Positions 36,601 through 45,243 of a stretch of 64,000 bases of DNA are shown one piece after another. Positions within the stretch are counted from its first letter, which is position 1, and every line of letters begins with the position of its first letter. The notes beneath the pieces were generated by a model. That model made no database searches. It was not told the DNA's origin and was given only the letters and a program-made list of their open reading frames with translations. The translations under genes and the position numbers were made by a program. The DNA lies in the NCBI GenBank assembly GCA_964537825.1, contig CAZIDL010000001.1, positions 62,001-126,000 on the forward strand, written 5' to 3'. Source of the DNA: CAZIDL01 sp964537825 (lineage in GTDB: Bacteria; Bacteroidota; Bacteroidia; Flavobacteriales_D; CAYVSK01).

Positions 36601-36976
36601 CGATAACATCGAGAACGAAGAAGGATTACAGCGTTTCGAGGAAGAATTGCGGGATCGCTTTGGTCCCATTCCCGATGCCGTTTCAGCCCTTTTCGATGTG
36701 CTCCGCCTGCGGTGGAAGGGACGGGACATTGGCTTTGAAAAGCTAGTGATCAAGAAAGGAAAAATGATCGGCACCTTCGTCACCGATCCAGAATCCCCTT
36801 ATTATCAGAGCCAGACCTTTACTCGGGTGCTCGAATATCTGAGGATGGAGCCTCAGAAAGTGGAAATGAAGGAGAAAGGGAACCGCTTGCGCTTGGTCTT
36901 CAACGAAGTCGATTCGGTCGATAAAGCTCTTAATGCCCTTGGAGCCATTCTTCAGCAGGAACTTTCGGAAGCCTGA
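33608..36976 (+). CDS. mfd: Transcription-repair coupling factor
   Basis: 1122 residues. Mfd removes RNA polymerase stalled at DNA lesions and recruits UvrA. Visible parts: UvrB-homology module (about 1-330), the CarD/RID RNA polymerase interaction domain (LQPGDYVAHIDHGIGKY, about 435-500), translocase motor with Walker A GDVGFGKTE (about 590) and DEEQ box VIDEEQKFG, motif TATPIPRTL, the second RecA lobe with GRVGRTNKKAFCYL, the TRG motif region (GSGFNIAMRDLDIRGAGDLLG) and the C-terminal TRCF domain. Complete. It ends exactly where the convergent YqaA-type gene ends, leaving no space for a terminator. Confidence 0.98.
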   Translation: MDKATLRKTYQESEEAAFLNKAAQERAARVHLKNAIGASVPLYAMSVLSASSGLHLFILDDKEEAAYFFNDLEALAEKEYKPFFFPASYRDPYGKEKADPTDIQMRTEALEAVENSDARNSLAIVTYPEALAERVVTHEHLAKNSLSIETGKEYSVDFINELLIELEFEKVDHVETPGQFAVRGGIVDIFSYTDDHPYRIEFFGDEVDSLRRFDPVSQLSQKRVTRMTVVPNVREKLLREARCNALEFFGEDAAVWVHSYSMFLEKVEQRYERAKDAYKEEERQEGVTRMSPEELYVDRSGMEEQLAALPIFEFSPTPYHEPEKVVDLECKPQPSFNKDFDMLFEDLEEQKRAGHSLWILAGQSDQVERLYRIIEDKGKEELGVQVFLLPLSAGFIDQKQRIVCYTDHQIFERYHRFKLKEGFKRKQEALTIQDLNELQPGDYVAHIDHGIGKYSGLETIDVDGKKQEAVRLIYRDQDILYVSIHSLHRIARYSGQEGKTPKIDKLGSNAWKNLKKKTKKKVKELAFDLIELYAKRKASKGFAFSEDSYLQTELEASFMFEDTPDQAQATQDVKQDMEKDHPMDRLICGDVGFGKTEVAIRAAFKAVADNKQVAVLAPTTILTLQHYNSFKERLKDFPCSIGLLNRFRSQKEQKETREALANGQLDIVIGTHALVGKQVKFNDLGLLVIDEEQKFGVSTKEKLKTLRENVDTLTLTATPIPRTLQFSLMGARDLSIINTPPPNRHPVQTEVRPFDPEIAREAVQYEVSRNGQVFFVHNRVQNIQQVKEMVEKMCPEVNVTVAHGQMEGKELEQVMVDFMQGKQEVLVCTTIIMSGIDIPNANTMIVNDAHMFGLSDLHQLRGRVGRTNKKAFCYLLAPALHSLTEEARKRLRAIEQFSELGSGFNIAMRDLDIRGAGDLLGAEQTGFINDIGFEMYQKILNESVQELKEKEFKELFHQEQEEAGRYVEECQIETDLEVRIPDQYVKDINERLSLYQRLDNIENEEGLQRFEEELRDRFGPIPDAVSALFDVLRLRWKGRDIGFEKLVIKKGKMIGTFVTDPESPYYQSQTFTRVLEYLRMEPQKVEMKEKGNRLRLVFNEVDSVDKALNALGAILQQELSEA

Positions 36977-37435
36977 TCATCCCTCAGGACGGTATCCCCA
37001 ATAGATGATGGCCCATGCGATGGCTACGTACCGGGCTGATTTCCCTATGAACATAAAGAGGGTGACCCGCCACCAACTCGCTTTGAAGAGCCCCAGGGCT
37101 ATTGCGAGAACGTCCCCTATCCCCGGAAACCACGATATGAAGGCAAGGACGCTTCCCCATCGGTCCACCCATCGTTTGAAGCCTCGTACTTTTTCCCGTT
37201 TGACCCTTAAGTATTTCTCGATCCAGATCCATTTCCCTAGATAGCCCAGAAAGTAGTTCGTCATCCCTCCTAACCAATTCCCGATGGAGGCCAGGATCAC
37301 CGTTAGATATGGGTCCCAGGTCCCGGCCAGGATCATTCCTGCCAGGACCACATCCGAACTAAAAGGAACGATAGTCGCTGCTAAAAAGGAAAGGAGAAAG
37401 ATCCCCCAATAACCGTATTCAGCCCATTCAGGCAT
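36977..37435 (-). CDS. YqaA/DedA-family inner-membrane protein
   Basis: 152 residues, about four hydrophobic helices. The YqaA branch of the DedA/SNARE-associated superfamily is shown by FLAATIVPFSSDVVLAGM near the N-terminus, NWLGGMTNYFLG, and SWFPGIGDVLAIALG, the re-entrant glycine/proline segments of the fold. Relatives act in membrane homeostasis, possibly as lipid scramblases or transporters. A TATTTTTG box sits 5 bases before the ATG, predicting a leaderless mRNA. Confidence 0.9.
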   Translation of the reverse strand: MPEWAEYGYWGIFLLSFLAATIVPFSSDVVLAGMILAGTWDPYLTVILASIGNWLGGMTNYFLGYLGKWIWIEKYLRVKREKVRGFKRWVDRWGSVLAFISWFPGIGDVLAIALGLFKASWWRVTLFMFIGKSARYVAIAWAIIYWGYRPEG

Positions 37436-37440
37436 CGGAT

Positions 37441-37448
37441 CAAAAATA
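37441..37448 (-). promoter_or_regulatory. -7 box (TATTTTTG) of the YqaA-type gene
   Basis: Minus-strand TATTTTTG, full match to TAnnTTTG, ending 5 bases before the ATG at 37435, exactly the arrangement seen at mgtE. Confidence 0.45.
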
Positions 37449-37474
37449 GGGATCCGCTTGGTGGCAGCCTTTGC

Positions 37475-37482
37475 TAATTTTG
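37475..37482 (+). promoter_or_regulatory. -7 box (TAATTTTG) upstream of the second universal stress gene
   Basis: Full match to TAnnTTTG. It lies 119 bases before the ATG at 37602, with the long inverted repeat at 37536-37565 between, so the repeat would be in the transcribed leader. Confidence 0.4.
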
Positions 37483-37535
37483 AGAGAAGGGGATCGTTCC
37501 CGGCTCGAACTTTTAAAATGACGCATGCTCTCCGA

Positions 37536-37565
37536 TCTGTTCCGGACGGTGCCGTCCGGAACAGA
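37536..37565. promoter_or_regulatory. Perfect 14-base inverted repeat in the usp upstream region
   Basis: Left arm 37536-37549 (TCTGTTCCGGACGG), spacer TG, right arm 37552-37565, with no mismatch. It lies 36 bases before the ATG at 37602 and about 55 bases after a TAATTTTG box. There is no T run, so it is not a classic terminator. It could be an operator for a dimeric regulator, or a very stable leader hairpin. Confidence 0.7.
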
Positions 37566-37601
37566 AGAGAGCAGCCAGCAGTTCAAAGGAATCTACTGAT
37601 C

Positions 37602-38537
37602 ATGGCCGAACTTCCAGCCCTTAAAAAGGTCCTCGTCCCGACGGATCTCTCTGATCTTTCCGTCCATGCTCTCCAATGGGCCGACCGTATAGCAGGTCGG
37701 AGCGAAGGGGAGATCCATGCCCTCAAGATCCTCGAGCCCCCCGGTGAAATGCTCTTCGATCCCGAAGGGGACCTTTTGGAAGTAGAAGAATACGACATGG
37801 GGCAATTGGAATTGGAACGGAAGAGCGATGAGGAAGGGATCCGGAAATGGGCTGCTAATGCCAGGAATCCGGTTATCAAGAACGTGCAGATCGGTCGTTT
37901 GGTGGAGGATACTTTGCGCTATGTGCGGGATAATGGGATCGAGCTCATCGTCATGGGCACCCATGGAACCCAAGGAGCCTGGGAATGGCTGGCCGGTTCC
38001 GTTGCTGAAAAGATGGTCCGCTATTCCGATGCCCCGGTGCTTTCCATCAAAAGCGATCCGGAAGGACGGAGCATCGATCGCATTCTGCTCGCTAGCGATT
38101 TTGAGGATCCGGAGCTCAGAAAGTCCAAGGGGCCGGTAGAAGCGCTTGGTGAAGGTGCATCCACGGCCTATCCGCTCGAAGGTAGTGCAAAGGAACCTGT
38201 AGCCATCGTCAAGAGGATCCAAGAGCTCTTTGATGCTGAACTTCATCTCCTTCGGGTATTGGGAAAAAAGGAGGAAAACCAAAAGGAACGCTGGGATGAG
38301 GCGATGGATCGCTTCATCGAAGGGAATGGGCTGGACGTTGCGAAGAAGCATTTCGAGGTCGATGAGGACGTTGAGGATGGGATCCTCAATTTTGCTCAAC
38401 GCGAGGAGATGAACCTGATCGCGATGGGGAGCCACGGATATCACGGTTGGAAGCACTTGTTCCACCATAGCGTGTCCGAGGATGTTGTGGACCACCTGCC
38501 TTTTCCCGTGCTGACCTACCGACTCAGAGACGAATAA
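37602..38537 (+). CDS. Tandem-domain universal stress protein
   Basis: 311 residues from ATG 37602; the frame runs upstream through the inverted repeat but conserved sequence begins at LKKVLVPTDLS. Two UspA domains (about 5-155 and 160-305). The first has a full nucleotide-binding pattern MGTHGTQG...GSVAEK and the second a near match, MGSHGYHG...HSVSED. ATP binding is therefore likely in domain one. Unlike the first USP of this window, it has no transporter neighbour. The leader holds the 14-base inverted repeat, suggesting specific regulation. Confidence 0.9.
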   Translation: MAELPALKKVLVPTDLSDLSVHALQWADRIAGRSEGEIHALKILEPPGEMLFDPEGDLLEVEEYDMGQLELERKSDEEGIRKWAANARNPVIKNVQIGRLVEDTLRYVRDNGIELIVMGTHGTQGAWEWLAGSVAEKMVRYSDAPVLSIKSDPEGRSIDRILLASDFEDPELRKSKGPVEALGEGASTAYPLEGSAKEPVAIVKRIQELFDAELHLLRVLGKKEENQKERWDEAMDRFIEGNGLDVAKKHFEVDEDVEDGILNFAQREEMNLIAMGSHGYHGWKHLFHHSVSEDVVDHLPFPVLTYRLRDE

Positions 38538-38561
38538 TGAAAGTGGGAATTGTTCCTTGCT

Positions 38562-38615
38562 TTATCAGGAACTTTGTGCTTCAAAGCCATCCCTGCCTTC
38601 TGTGAAACCTGATAA
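38562..38615 (+). promoter_or_regulatory. Nested inverted repeats between usp and the MazG-type gene
   Basis: Outer arms TTATCAGG (38562-38569) and CCTGATAA (38608-38615) enclose an inner hairpin CTTTG/CAAAG (38572-38576 with 38582-38586). It may fold as a leader RNA or a poor terminator; no T run follows. Confidence 0.3.
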
Positions 38616-38671
38616 GGAGAGATGGTACAACGAAGAGGCGGGAATGGAACTGAGAAAACGGTTTTATAAGA

Positions 38672-38995
38672 ATGACCATTCAAGAGGCACAAGAAAAGGT
38701 TGACGCTTGGATCAAAGAACACGGGGTCCGTTATTTTGACGAGACCACCAACATGGCACAACTAACTGAAGAAGTGGGCGAAGTAGCTCGGATCATTGCT
38801 CGCCGATACGGCGAACAATCCGAAAAGGAGAGCGATAAGGAAAAGGAGCTTGGCGACGAATTAGCCGATGTACTCTTCGTTGTCGTCTGTTTGGCCAATC
38901 AAACAGGGGTGGACCTGGAAGAAGCCGTTGAAAGGAACTTGGCAAAGAAGACCGAACGGGATAGCGACAGGCACCAGCAGAACCCGAAATTGTGA
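38672..38995 (+). CDS. MazG-like nucleotide pyrophosphohydrolase
   Basis: 107 residues, single-domain all-alpha NTP pyrophosphatase of the MazG/YpjD type. The Mg2+-binding acidic residues are in LTEEVGEVA and, after the helix, KELGDELADVLF. Such enzymes hydrolyse NTPs or modified dNTPs to the monophosphate and act as house-cleaning enzymes. Length is normal for the single-domain form. It stands alone before the convergent atpD-atpC genes. Confidence 0.93.
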   Translation: MTIQEAQEKVDAWIKEHGVRYFDETTNMAQLTEEVGEVARIIARRYGEQSEKESDKEKELGDELADVLFVVVCLANQTGVDLEEAVERNLAKKTERDSDRHQQNPKL

Positions 38996-39041
38996 TGGGG
39001 GTGTTGTCCTTCTAACGTAGCGAGCGAATGATATAGGGTGG

Positions 39042-39061
39042 GGGCCAGTCGCGACTGGCCC
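39042..39061. repeat. Perfect 20-base palindrome between convergent mazG-type gene and atpC
   Basis: GGGCCAGTCG followed directly by its reverse complement, no spacer, located 46 bases after one gene and 47 bases before the end of the other. It is GC-rich and would form a stable hairpin or cruciform. No T run on either side. It may aid transcript ending in both directions; no second copy was noticed in the window. Confidence 0.6.
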
Positions 39062-39108
39062 TCCATGGATCGGAATGGTTTGTCCCTATACAGAACGGTC
39101 TTTCGGTC

Positions 39109-39348
39109 CTAACCTTCCGCCAATACCATCACTAGGTCCTTCTTGACCTCGACGACGCCGCCTTTGATCTCGAAACTGTCTTCCTGTCCCTGGGCGTCGG
39201 TCAATTCGACCTTTCCGGACTGAAGGGCGGCGATAAGAGGTGCATGCCCTTTCAGGATGCCGAAGCGGCCGTCCTTTCCGGGTAGCTGGACCTTTTCGAT
39301 ATCGCCTTCGTAAAGCGAGCGATCGGGTGATATCACATTCAGCTTCAT
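39109..39348 (-). CDS. atpC: ATP synthase F1 subunit epsilon, short form
   Basis: 79 residues, only the N-terminal beta-sandwich domain (MKLNVISPDRSLYEGD, GRFGILKGHAPLI). The C-terminal helical hairpin that inhibits ATP hydrolysis in E. coli is absent; this short form is common in Bacteroidota, so it is not a truncation event. It follows atpD by 15 bases and is the last gene of the pair. The rest of the F1Fo genes are not in the window. Confidence 0.96.
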   Translation of the reverse strand: MKLNVISPDRSLYEGDIEKVQLPGKDGRFGILKGHAPLIAALQSGKVELTDAQGQEDSFEIKGGVVEVKKDLVMVLAEG

Positions 39349-39363
39349 GGGCTCCTCCGCCTT

Positions 39364-41025
<1,662 letters not shown>

Positions 41026-41049
41026 TCATTCAGGGAGGGGGCGAACGTT

Positions 41050-42006
41050 TTGAAGGTTCATCATAGCATAGCGGAGTTCGAGGCGCAGGGGGGCCATGTC
41101 CTCACCATCGGAACTTTCGATGGGGTCCATGAAGGGCACAAGAGCATTCTCCGAAGATTGGTCGCTCGTGCACATGAGATCGGAGGGAACAGCGTTATGC
41201 TCACCTTCTTTCCCCATCCGCGGATGGTCTTGGCTCCGGAGAGCGAACTGAGGCTTTTGACCACGATGGATGAAAAACGTTCGCTATTGGCTGAAGAGGG
41301 GCTCGATCATTTGATCATCCAACCTTTCACCAAAGAGTTCGCCTCCATGGAGCCCCATGAGTACGTTAGAAAGGTCCTCGTGGAGGGGGTCGGAATGGAT
41401 TATTTGGTGATCGGCTATGATCATCATTTCGGGAAAGGACGTCAGGGGGATCTGAGCACCCTTCAGCGCTTAGCCCCTGAATACGGTTTCGAAGTAGAGG
41501 AAATTCCGGCTCACCTTATCGATGATGTGGACGTGAGCTCGACGAAGATCCGCGATGCCCTTTATGAAGGGGATGTGCGAACGGCCGCTCGTTATCTTGG
41601 TCAGCCTTACTCCCTTACCGGAGAGGTGGTGCGGGGGGACGGAAAAGGACATCAGTTGGGCTATCCCACGGCGAATCTCAGGATCCCGGAGTCCTATAAG
41701 CTCATTCCAGCGAATGGGGTTTACGCAGTGGAGGTTCTGATGGGTGAGGAAATGTACGGAGGGATGCTCAATATTGGGTATACACCGACTTTGCACGAAA
41801 GGGATGAGGCCACGATCGAAGTCCACATATTCGGGGTGGAAGAAGAGCTTTACGGTGAACGTTTGACCCTCCGTTTCCTGGACCGTATCCGGGATGAGTA
41901 CGATTTTGATAGCGTTGGAGCGCTACGTGATCGCTTGGAAAGGGATCAGGAAGAGGTGATGGAGGTTTTGAAGTCCTTAAGTGCCGTCGGCTCTATGAGA
42001 GGATAG
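41050..42006 (+). CDS. ribF: Bifunctional riboflavin kinase / FAD synthetase
   Basis: 318 residues. It phosphorylates riboflavin to FMN and adenylates FMN to FAD. The N-terminal nucleotidyltransferase has GTFDGVHEGHKSI and the VDVSSTKIRD motif; the C-terminal kinase has GDGKGHQLGYPTANL. The start is TTG at 41050 (reading MKVHHSI, the family norm); no ATG fits, and GGAGG lies 11 bases upstream. Its last 30 bases overlap the 3' end of the convergent ThiE-like gene. Confidence 0.95.
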   Translation: MKVHHSIAEFEAQGGHVLTIGTFDGVHEGHKSILRRLVARAHEIGGNSVMLTFFPHPRMVLAPESELRLLTTMDEKRSLLAEEGLDHLIIQPFTKEFASMEPHEYVRKVLVEGVGMDYLVIGYDHHFGKGRQGDLSTLQRLAPEYGFEVEEIPAHLIDDVDVSSTKIRDALYEGDVRTAARYLGQPYSLTGEVVRGDGKGHQLGYPTANLRIPESYKLIPANGVYAVEVLMGEEMYGGMLNIGYTPTLHERDEATIEVHIFGVEEELYGERLTLRFLDRIRDEYDFDSVGALRDRLERDQEEVMEVLKSLSAVGSMRG

Positions 42007-42639
42007 GGGTTCAGCTTGGTCCATTTCCTGGACTTTATCGATCGCTTGCTGAAAGATCCCGACCCGATCCTCTTCTTCTTCCCATATGGCTCCTGCCATG
42101 GTCGCCCCAAAGAATCCCATTTCCCGAAGCTTGGGCAGTAAATCCGGGGTGACCCCTCCCAAAGCATAAACGAGGTGCGGGGTCCGTTCGAGCACTGAAA
42201 TGATGGAACGTTCGCTGTACCCCCCTCCGTGACTTTTCGAGGAGATCCCCTGGAAAACCGGGCTGAGGAACACAAAGTCATAAGGGCTTTGGTCCTGAAG
42301 GAGGTCGGCTAGATCATGACATGTACGACTTATCTTCAGTTTGGGGTCCCGCTTTTTGTACCAGAAGAAGCGAAGCCACCGTTTGATCCGCTTCTTGCGG
42401 TGGGATTTGGAAAGATGGATACCCCCGAGACCATATTTCAGGGCAAGCTCGTGATGGGTATGGATGATGATCCGCCTTCGGTACGAAGGCGGGATCCGGT
42501 CCAGATATTCCTCCAGTTCTTTGGTACTGAAGCGGGGTTTCCGAAGATGGAACTGCTTCAGCCCCATCTTGAACATGCGGATCAGCACTCCCGTTTCGTC
42601 CTCAGTTCTTCGAGCGTTAGAAAGGACGGCTAATTCCAT
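41977..42639 (-). CDS. Thiamine phosphate synthase-like (ThiE/TenI family) protein
   Basis: 220 residues, TIM-barrel family. Recognisable points are FHLRKP near residue 36, GIHLSKS, FVFLSPVFQGISSK and the phosphate-binding ALGGVTPDLLPKL with FFGATMAGAIW. ThiE couples the thiazole and pyrimidine halves of thiamine; TenI relatives are thiazole tautomerases. The pyrimidine-binding residues are only partly conserved and no other thi genes are near, so the exact role is open. It is the last gene of the phosphopantetheinyl transferase-GGGP synthase unit, 7 bases after the preceding gene. Confidence 0.8.
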   Translation of the reverse strand: MELAVLSNARRTEDETGVLIRMFKMGLKQFHLRKPRFSTKELEEYLDRIPPSYRRRIIIHTHHELALKYGLGGIHLSKSHRKKRIKRWLRFFWYKKRDPKLKISRTCHDLADLLQDQSPYDFVFLSPVFQGISSKSHGGGYSERSIISVLERTPHLVYALGGVTPDLLPKLREMGFFGATMAGAIWEEEEDRVGIFQQAIDKVQEMDQAEPLSSHRADGT

Positions 42640-42646
42640 GGGATCT

Positions 42647-43393
42647 TTATTGAAAATGCCGGGACACAGCCCCGATCTCTTCCAGAAAGGCAGGGTCCTT
42701 TTCGAAAGCAGAACCGATCACTACAAGATCGGCTCCTGCTTCTATAGCAGAACGGAAATTTTCCCCCGAAGAGATGCCTCCTCCCACGATCAGTGGCACT
42801 TCGATGTTCTGAGCAACACGCTCGATCATTTCCGGGGGCACCGGCGCTTCAGCACCACTTCCGGCATCCATATAGATGCAGCTCATTCCGAGCATCTCAC
42901 CTGCTTGAGCTGTGGCCATCGCGATGTCCTTCTTGTCATTGGGTATAGGATGGCTGCCGCTCATATAGGAGGCCGTTGTCGGGCGTCCGCCATCGATCAG
43001 CATGTATCCCGTCGATACGACCTCCGTGTTCATCTGCTTGAGGTGAGGAGCTGCGATCACCTGTTGGCCGATGAGCAGCTCCGGATTTCTTCCGGAGATA
43101 AGGGAAAGAAAGAGGGTCGCATCCGCCCCATCGCACAATTGCATGGGACTGCCCGGAAAGGTCACCACTGGAAGGGTAGTATGCGCTCTGATCCGCGCAA
43201 GCGTGTTATCGAAAGCATCGCTCACCAGAAGACTTCCCCCCAGAAATATAAGCTCTACCCCTTCATCCGATAGTATCTCCAGCTTATCTTCAAGGCATTC
43301 ATCCTTCCTGCATTCATCAGGATCGAGCAGAAGGACGAGGCCCCCTCCCTTTTCTTCCTTTTTGCTCCGAATATGCGTTTTGATGCTACCCAA
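42647..43393 (-). CDS. Geranylgeranylglyceryl phosphate synthase family protein (PcrB/GGGPS-like)
   Basis: 248 residues. TIM barrel of the GGGPS/PcrB family, with LVLLLDPDE near the start, FLGGSLLVS, FPGSPMQL, YMLIDGG, GMSCIYMDAGSGAEAPV, and the phosphate loop IVGGGISSGEN. In archaea the enzyme makes the first ether bond of membrane lipids; Bacteroidota carry long-chain-prenyl homologues whose product is little studied. The start is TTG at 43393; no ATG exists in the conserved N-terminal region. A minus-strand TAGATTTG box lies 28 bases upstream. Confidence 0.9.
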   Translation of the reverse strand: MGSIKTHIRSKKEEKGGGLVLLLDPDECRKDECLEDKLEILSDEGVELIFLGGSLLVSDAFDNTLARIRAHTTLPVVTFPGSPMQLCDGADATLFLSLISGRNPELLIGQQVIAAPHLKQMNTEVVSTGYMLIDGGRPTTASYMSGSHPIPNDKKDIAMATAQAGEMLGMSCIYMDAGSGAEAPVPPEMIERVAQNIEVPLIVGGGISSGENFRSAIEAGADLVVIGSAFEKDPAFLEEIGAVSRHFQ

Positions 43394-43421
43394 TGCTTTG
43401 GTCGATCGAATAGAAGGGCTA

Positions 43422-43429
43422 CAAATCTA
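43422..43429 (-). promoter_or_regulatory. -7 box (TAGATTTG) before the GGGPS-like gene
   Basis: Minus-strand TAGATTTG, full match to TAnnTTTG, just after the stop codon of the phosphopantetheinyl transferase gene and 28 bases before the TTG start, suggesting that the GGGPS-ThiE-like pair has its own promoter. Confidence 0.45.
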
Positions 43430-43431
43430 AT

Positions 43432-44085
43432 CTAAAGAGATCCTTCGTGAGCGATGTGGACCAAATGATGCTGTCCAAATTCTTGATAGCTGAGTTCCAC
43501 GATCCTTTCACCCCTCTTTCTTGTTATCACGTGAGCAGATATGCGTCCTGAAGAGGAGGGGGTGAAGCCTTTTACCTGCATGCATTCCCGAAAAGGGACG
43601 TTGGATATCCCTTTGAAAAGGCTCTCTTTGCAACACCAAAGAAGGTTCAGCATTTTCCCGCGCTCACCCGGTGTACAGCCATCGACCACTTCCAGCTCGG
43701 AGGGATTGAGAAAGCGCTTTGCTACACGCTCTAATTGGGCCGGACGGCATTTCTGAAGGTCGATGCCAGCGGGCACTTCCTCCAGCGTGATCTGAACGGC
43801 AACGAACTCCGCATCATGAGTGATCGAAATACCACGTTCCGATCCGCTGAGCTTCGGGATCCTTTCATCATAGCGGATCGGAAGACCTTCTGGAAAAAGC
43901 TCGCTGACCAAAGCCCTGACCGCAGCTCTTTGTATCCTTTTTGCGGGGGTCCCTGAAGCGAAATGGGCGTCCTTGGCCTTGACCCGTTCCGGGATGAATG
44001 CCTCGAGGTCTTCGGCCGTTTCCTCGATACGCCAGAGCCCTATTTTAGTGCCCCTCGAGGTTGTTTTTTTCCATTCCGATCCCAT
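43432..44085 (-). CDS. 4'-phosphopantetheinyl transferase superfamily protein
   Basis: 217 residues, Sfp-type length. It would transfer phosphopantetheine from CoA to carrier proteins. Motifs: PKLSGSERGISITHDAEF, the metal motif GIDLQ, and WCCKESLFKG (WxxKESxxK). The second acidic residue of the usual D-x-E metal motif is Gln here, while the Asp and the Glu of KES remain. The protein is probably active, since some family members tolerate this, but the change is worth testing. First gene of the minus-strand unit with the GGGPS-like and ThiE-like genes. Confidence 0.88.
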   Translation of the reverse strand: MGSEWKKTTSRGTKIGLWRIEETAEDLEAFIPERVKAKDAHFASGTPAKRIQRAAVRALVSELFPEGLPIRYDERIPKLSGSERGISITHDAEFVAVQITLEEVPAGIDLQKCRPAQLERVAKRFLNPSELEVVDGCTPGERGKMLNLLWCCKESLFKGISNVPFRECMQVKGFTPSSSGRISAHVITRKRGERIVELSYQEFGQHHLVHIAHEGSL

Positions 44086-44121
44086 GTCGATCGCTTCTAT
44101 TCCCTCTTGTCCTCCAAATTA

Positions 44122-44129
44122 TTAAATTG
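44122..44129 (+). promoter_or_regulatory. Candidate -7 box variant (TTAAATTG) of the WG-repeat gene
   Basis: TTAAATTG lies 16 bases before the ATG at 44146. Same octamer as upstream of metB and the MORN gene. Confidence 0.3.
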
Positions 44130-44145
44130 CCCCCCAGATCGGATC

Positions 44146-45177
44146 ATGCTTATGAGGATTTTTACGTCCATTCTACTGGCAATGTTCTTCTTGCCGCTGA
44201 TCAGCAGCGCACAAAAACTCTATCCCGTTAAAGTTGACGATAAAAAGGGATACATCGATGCTTCGGGGAACATGGTCATCGAACCCCAGTTCGAAAGGGC
44301 ATATAGCTTCCATCAGGGAAGGGCCCGCGTGGTCAAGGATGAAAAGGTCGGGTTCATCAACACCAAGGGAGAGACCGTCATTCCTTTCGAGTACGATCAG
44401 GGGAGGGATTTCACGAATGGTATTGCGGTGGTCCTGACTGAAAAGAAACTGCTCAAGGACAATATCTGGAGCTATTACGATGCTAGGGGGAAAAAGCTCT
44501 TCGATATCACCTGTGAATTCGCTTATTCCTTCTATGAGGGCATGGCCCGTTTTCAGAGGGATGGAAAGCTCGGATTCATCGACCGGAAAGGGGAGGTTGC
44601 TCTAGAAGCCCGTTTCAAGGGAGCTTATCGCTTTTCGAACGGTCTTGCAAGGGCGAAGAAGGACAAGAAATGGGGGTATATCGATCGCTCGGGTGAATTC
44701 GTCATCGAACCGCGTTATAAGGATAAAGGCTGTTTCGATTTTTTCGAAGGCCTGGCGAACGTTAAAGATCCCGAGAGCGGCAAATGGGGGTTCATCGATG
44801 AGTCCGGAGAATACGCGATCGAAGCGCAGTTCGATCGGGCCTGGCCTTTTCACGAAGGCCGTGCCGTTATACGCGTAGGTGACAAGGACGACGGGAAGTT
44901 CGGGTATATCGATAAGAGTGGGAAAGTGGTGATCAACCCTGTTTTCTGGGGAGCCCGTCATTTCAGTGATGGACTTGCTTGTGTTGCGATGAAGCGAGGT
45001 AGGGATCCCAAATGGGGGTATGTCAATAAAGAAGGGGACCTCGTTATCGCTCGCCAATTCGCCCATCCCTCCCATTTTCATAAAGGGTTGGCCGAAGTCC
45101 GAATGGGCAGTGTTTCGGATGGGGTCTATGGGTATATCGATGAAAGGGGGGAATTCGTGTGGAAGCGTGAGCGATGA
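44146..45177 (+). CDS. Secreted WG-repeat protein
   Basis: 343 residues from ATG 44146 (ATG at 44152 also possible); the open frame begins further upstream but the signal peptide (IFTSILLAMFFLPLISSA) fixes the start. About eight WG/KWG beta repeats of 35-45 residues follow, each with a core like KWGYIDRSGEFVIEPRY or KFGYIDKSGKVVINP and an F.EGLA-type turn. The repeats fill the whole mature protein. Such proteins form beta-propeller-like or solenoid surfaces for binding; the ligand is unknown. Monocistronic. Confidence 0.92.
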   Translation: MLMRIFTSILLAMFFLPLISSAQKLYPVKVDDKKGYIDASGNMVIEPQFERAYSFHQGRARVVKDEKVGFINTKGETVIPFEYDQGRDFTNGIAVVLTEKKLLKDNIWSYYDARGKKLFDITCEFAYSFYEGMARFQRDGKLGFIDRKGEVALEARFKGAYRFSNGLARAKKDKKWGYIDRSGEFVIEPRYKDKGCFDFFEGLANVKDPESGKWGFIDESGEYAIEAQFDRAWPFHEGRAVIRVGDKDDGKFGYIDKSGKVVINPVFWGARHFSDGLACVAMKRGRDPKWGYVNKEGDLVIARQFAHPSHFHKGLAEVRMGSVSDGVYGYIDERGEFVWKRER

Positions 45178-45243
45178 TCGCTACTTTTCCGAACTTTTTT
45201 CATCCCTCCCTGTTCTTATAGGTATCTGGTGCATTCGTGGGGT

